Shown here one piece after another: positions 1 to 5,877 of a DNA stretch of 16,255 nt. Source of the stretch: an uncultured Muribaculaceae bacterium. GTDB lineage: Bacteria; Bacteroidota; Bacteroidia; Bacteroidales; Muribaculaceae. The stretch is from positions 1 through 16,255 of the forward strand of contig CAJUAR010000067.1 of NCBI GenBank assembly GCA_910584495.1, written 5' to 3'. The notes below the pieces were generated by a model. The model did not search any database. It had not been told where the DNA came from and saw nothing but the letters and a program-made list of their open reading frames with translations. Numbering within the stretch: the first letter of the stretch is position 1; every line of letters starts with the position of its first letter. Both the position numbers and the translations under genes were made by a program.

Positions 1-98
1 ACTTGGCTCCTCGGAGCCGTTAACAAACTCTTAAAAATAACCGAAGTATTGTAAAATCGGTTTTAATACAAATACTAAACGATTACTTTGCCAATATA
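1..98. other. 5' edge of window, no assignable gene
   Basis: The first frame is open from base 1 to a TAA at 52-54 and would end in TWLLGAVNKLLKITEVL. This could be the C-terminal tail of an upstream plus-strand gene, but 17 codons are too few to tell from chance. A GGCTCC/GGAGCC inverted repeat lies at 5-18 with almost no loop, so it is a weak hairpin at best. The rest is A/T-rich and has no promoter box that fits the Bacteroidetes consensus well. Confidence 0.2.
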
Positions 99-122
99 TT
101 GTATAAATATACCATAAAAAAA

Positions 123-155
123 TTGTGCGCCATAATACTAAAATTCCTACCTTTG
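123..155 (+). promoter_or_regulatory. Bacteroidetes-type promoter of the secreted multidomain protein gene
   Basis: TTG at 123-125 and TACCTTTG at 148-155 match the -33 TTG / -7 TAnnTTTG pattern of the Bacteroidetes primary sigma factor. The spacer is 22 bp, slightly long. Transcription would begin around 160, giving a leader of about 70 nt. This placement rules out the in-frame ATG at 99 as the start. Confidence 0.65.
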
Positions 156-233
156 CATATTGATACGATGATTTGCAAAACGCAAATTGGACAATCGCCC
201 ATTATTCACCATTATCACACTCAAGCAAACACA

Positions 234-2342
234 ATGCTCATGAAACAAAACCTACTCAGACTTGCAACGGCAGCCCTCATCGGAGCTGCATCTGCAACCA
301 CCCCGGCAATTGCCCAAAGCGAACCGGTGACGCTCTATGGACTGATAACATACTCTGAAAGCGGTCATAGCAACGGCATCCACACCATCGAAGCCACAGA
401 AGGCGCACAACCGGAACCTTTCTATTCCGACGGCGACATGATCAGCAACGGCGGGGCTGTTTATGCCGAAGAAAAATGCTACGTCCTGTCCTACCTCGAC
501 TTCTTTGGGACAATGATGTGGTGGTACCAAATCTACGACTTCGACACCGACCAAGCGTCGATGATCACCGACTTAACGTGGGATATCAAGGATGCCGGCA
601 GTGCAACAACCTACGACCCCGTAACCGGTAACGCCTATTCGATCTGTATCGATGCAACTGATCACTCCAAATTCACTCTCAGCACCATAAATTTTGACAA
701 CGGCTTTAAAAACCCCGTGGCCCCCATCGACCAGCAAATGTGCGCCATGGCTGCAGATGCCAAAGGCACGCTCTACGGCATAGGCATGGACGGCAACCTC
801 TATACCATCGACAAATTCACAGCAAAATACAAACTCGTCGGCCCCACAGGAATCAAGCCGCAGTCCAACCAAAGTGCCGTTATCGACTGGAAAACAAACC
901 TCATGTACTGGAGCGCATATACCGCCGATGGCGGAGCCCTCTACACTGTCGATGTCAAGACAGGACAGGCCACGCTTTTGTCGACCTATAACGACCGCCA
1001 ACAAATTGTTGGACTTTTCATCCGTCAGACGGCAAGCGCCAGCGGAGCCCCGGAATCGGTTCAGGACATTTCCACAACTTTTGAAAAGGCCACGACCAAG
1101 GGCACTATAAGCTTCACCGCCCCCACACTTGACACCAATGGCGAAGCCCTCTCCGGCGAACTTTTCTACACAGTGAAGATTAACGAAGAAATCCTTGCTC
1201 GCGGCACCACGCAACCGGGAGCTACCGTAAAAGAAAACATCGTTTCGCCGAGCATCGGCGATTGCCGCTTCACAGTCTACATCTCCAACGCCTCGGGCGA
1301 AGGACGCCCTGCAAGCATCAACTCCTGGGTTGGACCAGACACCCCACGGAAAGTTGAAAACCTTACACTTGCCGTCGAAGGCTCCGAGCTGGTGCTCACA
1401 TGGCAACTGCCCGAACGAGGTGTCAACGAAGGCTATGTCGACCCCGAACAGACTCGCTACACCATTATCCGCGGCCCATATCAGGACATGACCATCGATG
1501 CCTTCCAAGGCACTGAGTTCCGCGAACCGTACGACCCCGAGGGCGTGAACCCCCACATGTACCTTGTAACGCCTAAATATGAAGGAAAGAACGGCGAAAC
1601 CGCCATGTCGAACACCGTACTTTCAGGCGAATACTGCGAGCCACCCTATGCCGAAGATCTCACAGACCCCTTCCGCTCGCTTGTGTTCACCACCATCGAT
1701 GCCAACAACGACGAATGTACATGGTTCTACGACTGGGATGCCGAAGCAATGAAATGCGAATGGCCCATAGAGCCCACAAGCGACGACTGGCTGATTTCGG
1801 CACCGGTAATGCTGCAAGCCGACAAAGAGTACACCGCCACCATCGATATACGTTCCGAAGGCAAATGGAACTACAATGAACAAATCTACGAGGACGTATA
1901 TGCCGGCACTCTGTCAATGATGCTCGGCAGCGAAGCCACAGTCGAAGCAATGAGCACAGAAGTCATCAAGCCAACCGACGTTGTGAGCATGGAATGGCAC
2001 ACTCTGTCGTCGGAGCCCTTCAAAGTTCCTGCCACAGGCATCTACCATCTGGGGCTGCATCACTCGGGCGAACGCAGCATCTACAACACATATTTAAAGA
2101 GCTTCGAAGTGACGAGCTTCAGCGGCATATCTGCTGTCGGCCCCGACGAAGCAGCCCTGCGAGCAAGTTCCGCCAACGGATCAATATGCATCGACAACCC
2201 TCAGGCTCTCGACATTATCGTAGTAGCCACCGACGGTCGCGTTGTCGCCCGTACATCGGACATTGTCGCCAACATAGCTGTTGCTCCGGGCCTCTATATC
2301 ATTGCAGCACCCGGCAATTCTGTCAAAGTTGCTGTGAAGTAA
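234..2342 (+). CDS. Secreted multidomain beta-rich protein with T9SS-like C-terminal tail, unknown function
   Basis: This is a 702-residue exported protein that I cannot assign to a named family. Residues 1-28 are a signal peptide ending AIAQ. Residues about 30-265 carry repeated strands of the type LYGIG..GNLYTID and ALYTVDVKTGQ, resembling a beta-propeller. Two fibronectin-III-like modules follow (about 273-368 and 371-465; strand LVLTWQLP in the second). About 470-628 looks like a jelly-roll module with the DDWLISAP signature common in Bacteroidetes surface proteins. The last 70 residues (GISAVGPDE to the end, with a late GLYII strand) resemble a type IX secretion sorting or Por-type tail. 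That suggests export to the cell surface; no enzyme motif is visible. The ATG at 234 (or 240, two codons later) is chosen because the promoter lies at 123-155; the frame stays open back to 99, upstream of that promoter. The gene is monocistronic, with its own terminator. A surface glycan-binding or adhesin-like role is only a guess. Confidence 0.85.
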   Translation: MLMKQNLLRLATAALIGAASATTPAIAQSEPVTLYGLITYSESGHSNGIHTIEATEGAQPEPFYSDGDMISNGGAVYAEEKCYVLSYLDFFGTMMWWYQIYDFDTDQASMITDLTWDIKDAGSATTYDPVTGNAYSICIDATDHSKFTLSTINFDNGFKNPVAPIDQQMCAMAADAKGTLYGIGMDGNLYTIDKFTAKYKLVGPTGIKPQSNQSAVIDWKTNLMYWSAYTADGGALYTVDVKTGQATLLSTYNDRQQIVGLFIRQTASASGAPESVQDISTTFEKATTKGTISFTAPTLDTNGEALSGELFYTVKINEEILARGTTQPGATVKENIVSPSIGDCRFTVYISNASGEGRPASINSWVGPDTPRKVENLTLAVEGSELVLTWQLPERGVNEGYVDPEQTRYTIIRGPYQDMTIDAFQGTEFREPYDPEGVNPHMYLVTPKYEGKNGETAMSNTVLSGEYCEPPYAEDLTDPFRSLVFTTIDANNDECTWFYDWDAEAMKCEWPIEPTSDDWLISAPVMLQADKEYTATIDIRSEGKWNYNEQIYEDVYAGTLSMMLGSEATVEAMSTEVIKPTDVVSMEWHTLSSEPFKVPATGIYHLGLHHSGERSIYNTYLKSFEVTSFSGISAVGPDEAALRASSANGSICIDNPQALDIIVVATDGRVVARTSDIVANIAVAPGLYIIAAPGNSVKVAVK

Positions 2343-2369
2343 GTCCTGAACAAAGTTCATTCACAATAC

Positions 2370-2397
2370 AAGCCGGGGGCAATGCCCTCGGCTTTTT
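2370..2397 (+). terminator. Rho-independent terminator of the secreted protein gene
   Basis: An 11-bp stem (2370-2380 with 2384-2394, one G-U pair, GC-rich core) closes a 3-nt AAT loop and runs into a T tract at 2393-2397. It starts 28 bp after the stop codon of the upstream gene. This is a textbook intrinsic terminator. Confidence 0.9.
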
Positions 2398-2498
2398 CTG
2401 TGTCCGGACAAAGACCCGCCGCCCCGCCATTTCTATTCTTCGACAAGAAAGGAAAGCAGTTAAAAACAGTCGGATAATCAATCCCTGTTAATCCTGAT

Positions 2499-2540
2499 TA
2501 GCCCCGATTAACCGGGACATGCCGGGATTAATCGGGGCTA
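2499..2540 (-). terminator. Hairpin downstream of gdhA, candidate terminator
   Basis: Perfect 13-bp inverted arms (TAGCCCCGATTAA at 2499-2511 and its complement at 2528-2540) surround a 16-nt loop. The hairpin sits 31 bp past the gdhA stop codon, where a terminator is expected. It has no clear U tract on the minus strand, so it may act as a 3'-end stabiliser or a protein site instead. Confidence 0.5.
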
Positions 2541-2571
2541 TACAAAGGTTTATCTTGCGTCTTGTCGTGAA

Positions 2572-3912
2572 TCAGAGTATGCCTTGTGCCATCATGGCTT
2601 CGGCCACTTTCATGAAGCCGGCAATGTTTGCGCCGCGCACATAGTTCACATAACCGTCGTCCTGTTTGCCGTATTTCACGCAAGCTGCGTGGATGTTTTT
2701 CATAATCTCGCTCAGGCGATGGTCAACCTCCTCGGCACTCCAGTTTAGACGTTCGGAGTTCTGAGCCATTTCGAGGCCCGAGGTGGCCACGCCGCCGGCG
2801 TTTGCAGCTTTGCCGGGAGCATAGAGAATTTTGGCATCGATGAATTTGTGCACTGCCGAGGGAGTGGACGGCATGTTGGCGCCTTCGCTCACGGCAAAGC
2901 AGCCGTTTGCAAGGAGGGCATCGGCATCAACGCCGTCGAGCTCGTTCTGCGTTGCCGATGGCATGGCTATGTCGCACTTCACAAGCTGCCATGGACGTTC
3001 ACCCTCATGGTATTCCAGTTCGGGGAAGCGGTCGGGCACTTCGTAGAGACGTCCGCGCATATATGTTTTAAGCTCGAAAATATAGTCGAACTGCTCCTGC
3101 GTCAAGCCGTCGGGGGCGATGATGGAGCCGCCGGAATCGCTCATCGACACCACCTTGCCGCCAAGTTCCATAATTTTTTTAGCTGTGTATGTCGCAACGT
3201 TGCCCGAACCGGAAATTGCCACACGCTTGCCCTTTATGTCGAGGCCTTTTGTAGCGAGCATGTTCTGCAGGAAATAGCAGTTACCATAGCCGGTGGCCTC
3301 CGGACGGATGAGAGAACCGCCAAAAGAAAGACCTTTGCCCGTGAACGAGCCGGTAAATTCGCGAGTCATTTTCTTGAAGTAGCCGAACATATAGCCCACT
3401 TCGCGACCGCCTACGCCAATATCTCCGGCGGGAACGTCGGTGTCGGCACCGAGGTTGCGCCACAGCTCGGCAATGAAAGCCTGGCAGAAACGCATAATTT
3501 CCATGTCGCTCTTGCCACGGGGCGAAAAGTCGCTGCCACCCTTGGCTCCGCCCATAGCAAGCGTGGTGAGCGAGTTTTTGAAGGTCTGCTCAAAAGCAAG
3601 GAATTTGAGGATGGATAGATTCACCGAGGCATGGAAACGGATGCCGCCCTTATAGGGCCCGATGGCGTTGTTGTGCTGCACACGGTAGCCCATGTTGGTG
3701 CGCACCTTGCCCGAATCATCGACCCACGACACGCGGAAAGATATAATGCGGTCGGGAACACATAGACGCTCAATCAGATTGTAGCGTTCGAATTCGGGAT
3801 GCTCGTTGTAGACTTCCTCTATCGAGGACAATACTTCTTCGACTGCCTGATGGTACTCCGGTTCGTTGGGGAAACGGCGCTTAAGGTCAGCCAGAACTTC
3901 GGTTGTTTTCAT
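2572..3912 (-). CDS. gdhA: NADP-type glutamate dehydrogenase
   Basis: The enzyme catalyses reversible reductive amination of 2-oxoglutarate with ammonia to L-glutamate in the cytoplasm; in the biosynthetic direction it is a main route of ammonia assimilation. The 446 residues match the bacterial hexameric NADP-dependent class (about 447). Visible motifs are the substrate-site lysine region GPYKGGIRFH (Lys88), the glycine-rich GGAKGG with the catalytic-type Lys124, PAGDIGVGGRE (Asp164) and the Rossmann motif GSGNVA (235-240). The downstream strand ends SDS (258-260), as in NADP-preferring enzymes. The family assignment is certain; cofactor preference is inferred from class and motifs. The gene is divergent from tnaA and has its own promoter about 30 bp upstream. 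The start at MKTTEVLADL fits the family N-terminus. No truncation or odd residue is seen. Confidence 0.97.
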   Translation of the reverse strand: MKTTEVLADLKRRFPNEPEYHQAVEEVLSSIEEVYNEHPEFERYNLIERLCVPDRIISFRVSWVDDSGKVRTNMGYRVQHNNAIGPYKGGIRFHASVNLSILKFLAFEQTFKNSLTTLAMGGAKGGSDFSPRGKSDMEIMRFCQAFIAELWRNLGADTDVPAGDIGVGGREVGYMFGYFKKMTREFTGSFTGKGLSFGGSLIRPEATGYGNCYFLQNMLATKGLDIKGKRVAISGSGNVATYTAKKIMELGGKVVSMSDSGGSIIAPDGLTQEQFDYIFELKTYMRGRLYEVPDRFPELEYHEGERPWQLVKCDIAMPSATQNELDGVDADALLANGCFAVSEGANMPSTPSAVHKFIDAKILYAPGKAANAGGVATSGLEMAQNSERLNWSAEEVDHRLSEIMKNIHAACVKYGKQDDGYVNYVRGANIAGFMKVAEAMMAQGIL

Positions 3913-3943
3913 CTGGAAGTTTTTACTTTTAGAAATTGACGCA

Positions 3944-3974
3944 CAAAATTACACATTTTCAGCCAAACAACAAA
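3944..3974 (-). promoter_or_regulatory. gdhA promoter
   Basis: Read on the minus strand, TTTG at 3974-3971 and TAATTTTG at 3951-3944 form a Bacteroidetes promoter with a 19-bp spacer. The expected leader is about 25 nt with no Shine-Dalgarno sequence. Confidence 0.7.
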
Positions 3975-4091
3975 CATTTTGCCACAGAAATCTTAAACAG
4001 CAGCAATTAATGTCAAATCACAGGAATGAAATTTCGCCCATGCTGCGTCTGCGTATCAAAGGAAGAAAAAGATGAAAACGGAGATAGGACA

Positions 4092-4122
4092 TTGCACAAA
4101 TCTTGATTATTTGCTAACTTTG
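4092..4122 (+). promoter_or_regulatory. tnaA promoter
   Basis: TTG at 4092-4094 and TAACTTTG at 4115-4122 are separated by 20 bp and match the Bacteroidetes consensus exactly. The start codon follows 29 bp after the -7 box, so the leader is only about 20 nt. That leaves no room for a TnaC-type leader peptide. Confidence 0.8.
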
Positions 4123-4151
4123 CGAACCTTAACCTTAAAAAAATTATACCC

Positions 4152-5531
4152 ATGGAACTACCCTTTGCCGAATCGTGGCGAATCAAAATGGTTGAACCCA
4201 TCCGTCCCAGCTCGCGCCAAGAGCGAGAGCAGTGGATCCGCGACTGCCACTATAATGTATTCCAACTTCCCGCTTGGCAGGTGTACATCGACCTGCTGAC
4301 CGACTCGGGCACAGGTGCCATGAGCGACCGCCAGTGGTCAGCCATGATGATGGGCGACGAAAGCTATGCCGGAGCCCGCTCGTTTTTCAAGATGAAAGAC
4401 ACCATTACCCGCCTCACCGGTTTCGGCTATGTAATCCCTACCCACCAGGGCCGCGCAGCCGAAAACGTACTTTTCTCGGCACTGGTAAAGGAAGGCGACG
4501 TTGTGCCCGGGAACTCGCATTTCGACACCACCAAAGGCCACATTGAAAGCCGCAAAGCAAAGGCCGTGGACTGCACCATAGCCGAAAGCCGCGACACCCA
4601 GCTTGAACACCCCTTCAAGGGCAATGTCGACACCGAGATGCTCGACCGCGTCATCAGCGAGAATCCCGACAAAGTGCCATTCATCATCGTTACCATAACC
4701 AACAACACCGCCGGCGGCCAGCCCGTGTCGCTCGAGAACCTGCGTCAAGTGCGCCGCGTTGCCGACAAATATGGCAAACGCGTCATTTTCGACTCGGCCC
4801 GATTTGCCGAGAACGCATACTTTATCAAGACCCGCGAGGAAGGACAGGCCAACCGCTCAATCAAAGAGATTGTCCGCGATATGTTCGACCTTGCCGACGG
4901 CATGACAATGTCGGCAAAAAAAGATGCAATCGTCAACATGGGCGGCTTCATTGCCACACGCCATGAAGACTGGTTCGAGGGAGCAAAACGCTTTGCCATA
5001 CCCTTTGAAGGATATCTGACTTACGGAGGCATGAACGGCCGCGACATGGAGGCTCTTGCAGTGGGACTCGACGAGAACACCGAGTTCGACAACTTGCACA
5101 CACGCATCCACCAGGTACAGTTCCTGGCTTCGCTCCTCGACGAATACGGCATTCCCTACCAGCGTCCGGCAGGCGGCCATGCAATTTTCGTAGATGCTTC
5201 GAAAGTTCTCACAAATGTGCCTAAAGAGGAATTCCCGGCCCAGACGCTCACAGTGGAACTATATCTCGAAGCAGGCATACGCGGCTGCGAAATAGGCTAC
5301 ATTCTTGCCGACCGCGACCCTGTGACACGCGAAAACCGATTTGGCGGTCTGGACCTCCTGCGCCTTGCCATCCCGCGCCGCACCTACACCGACAACCACA
5401 TGCGTGTCATTGCCGCCGCCCTCAAAAATGTCTACGACCGCCGCGAAAGCATTACACGCGGCTACGTGATTACCGAAGAGGCCCCGCTGATGCGCCACTT
5501 CACCGTGAAACTCGCCCCCGCAGAACAATAA
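4152..5531 (+). CDS. tnaA: Tryptophanase (tryptophan indole-lyase)
   Basis: This is a cytoplasmic PLP-dependent beta-eliminating lyase that converts L-tryptophan to indole, pyruvate and ammonia. Its 459 residues compare with about 471 in Escherichia coli TnaA and cover the whole fold. Seen motifs are IDLLTDSGTGAMS (46-58), PTHQGRAAE (96-104), DSARFAENAYFIK (214-226) and the PLP-lysine motif SAKKDA (Lys257). Tyrosine phenol-lyase is the close alternative, but residues that separate the two favour tryptophanase. Asp125 in FDTTKGH stands where phenol-lyases have Thr, and Ile381 stands where they have the ring-binding Arg. DSARFAENAYFIK also follows the tryptophanase form rather than DATRCVENAYFIK. 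No tnaB-type permease or leader peptide accompanies the gene, and it has its own strong promoter. The product implies indole production. The start at MELPFAESWRIK matches the family N-terminus. Confidence 0.93.
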   Translation: MELPFAESWRIKMVEPIRPSSRQEREQWIRDCHYNVFQLPAWQVYIDLLTDSGTGAMSDRQWSAMMMGDESYAGARSFFKMKDTITRLTGFGYVIPTHQGRAAENVLFSALVKEGDVVPGNSHFDTTKGHIESRKAKAVDCTIAESRDTQLEHPFKGNVDTEMLDRVISENPDKVPFIIVTITNNTAGGQPVSLENLRQVRRVADKYGKRVIFDSARFAENAYFIKTREEGQANRSIKEIVRDMFDLADGMTMSAKKDAIVNMGGFIATRHEDWFEGAKRFAIPFEGYLTYGGMNGRDMEALAVGLDENTEFDNLHTRIHQVQFLASLLDEYGIPYQRPAGGHAIFVDASKVLTNVPKEEFPAQTLTVELYLEAGIRGCEIGYILADRDPVTRENRFGGLDLLRLAIPRRTYTDNHMRVIAAALKNVYDRRESITRGYVITEEAPLMRHFTVKLAPAEQ

Positions 5532-5679
5532 ATCAAGTTCCGCAAGCCACACTTGAAGGTTCTATTGCTAAAACAATAGGTTAAAAATTTGTAGTTTTAC
5601 CAAACCAACAGTTCATAACCTATTTTTCCTTATAGCTCAAGAAATGGACTGACAACACAACGCAAAACAAGCAAACTTC

Positions 5680-5717
5680 AAAAATAGCCACCATCAAATA
5701 TGCTGGTGGCTATTTTT
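5680..5717 (+). terminator. Intrinsic terminator downstream of tnaA
   Basis: A perfect 14-bp stem (AAAAATAGCCACCA at 5680-5693 with its complement at 5704-5717) has a 10-nt loop and ends in five Ts. It lies about 150 bp past the tnaA stop codon. The A tract on the other side makes it symmetrical, so it could also stop transcripts from the minus strand. Confidence 0.85.
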
Positions 5718-5720
5718 ATG

Positions 5721-5750
5721 TCAAATTAAATTTGATGGGCCAACGCGTTG
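5721..5750. repeat. Two palindromes upstream of the GH89 promoter, possible operator
   Basis: TCAAATT-A-AATTTGA (5721-5735, 7-bp arms around one base) is followed five bases later by the perfect palindrome CAACGCGTTG (5741-5750). They lie 43-72 bp upstream of the -33 element of the GH89 unit, a position that suits an activator or repressor site. Function is inferred from symmetry and position only. Confidence 0.3.
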
Positions 5751-5792
5751 CTAATACTTTTGATAATATGGTGGAGCAGAGGCCTTGGAAGG

Positions 5793-5823
5793 TTGGCCAT
5801 GTGGATGAATTTTCTTAACTTTG
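5793..5823 (+). promoter_or_regulatory. Promoter of the GH89 / Ntn-hydrolase unit
   Basis: TTG at 5793-5795 and TAACTTTG at 5816-5823, 20 bp apart, match the Bacteroidetes consensus. The leader would be about 48 nt, A/T-rich and without a Shine-Dalgarno sequence. Confidence 0.8.
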
Positions 5824-5877
5824 CATAATTAACACAAAACCATTGCAAATCACAAATTCAATACACAAATCATTCGC

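Larger units (their letters stand above)
5532..5877. other. 346-bp intergenic region between tnaA and the GH89 gene
   Basis: I see no convincing gene here. From left to right it holds a small hairpin (CTATTG/CAATAG, 5562-5579), a 9-bp inverted pair that competes with it (AATAGGTTA at 5575-5583 and TAACCTATT at 5616-5624), the terminator at 5680-5717, a palindrome with 7-bp arms at 5721-5735, a perfect 10-bp palindrome at 5741-5750, and the GH89 promoter at 5793-5823. The last 55 bases form the A/T-rich leader. Confidence 0.7.

Noticed and set aside
99..233. N-terminal extension of the secreted protein to the ATG at 99
   Set aside because: It lies across the promoter at 123-155 and would bury the signal peptide behind 45 residues.
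573..1556. 327-codon minus-strand frame inside the secreted protein gene
   Set aside because: It is antisense to a gene with a signal peptide, promoter and terminator, and has no promoter or motif of its own.
2848..3618. 256-codon plus-strand frame antisense to gdhA
   Set aside because: It is a shadow of the conserved gdhA codons; composition is His/Ala/Val-rich without domain signatures.
4072..4299. Possible leader peptide gene before tnaA (ATG at 4072)
   Set aside because: It starts upstream of the tnaA promoter, runs far into tnaA in another frame and has no TnaC-like motif.
4152..5531. Tyrosine phenol-lyase as the identity of the PLP lyase
   Set aside because: Asp125 and Ile381 replace the Thr and Arg typical of phenol-lyases, and the DSARFAENAYFIK motif is of the tryptophanase form.
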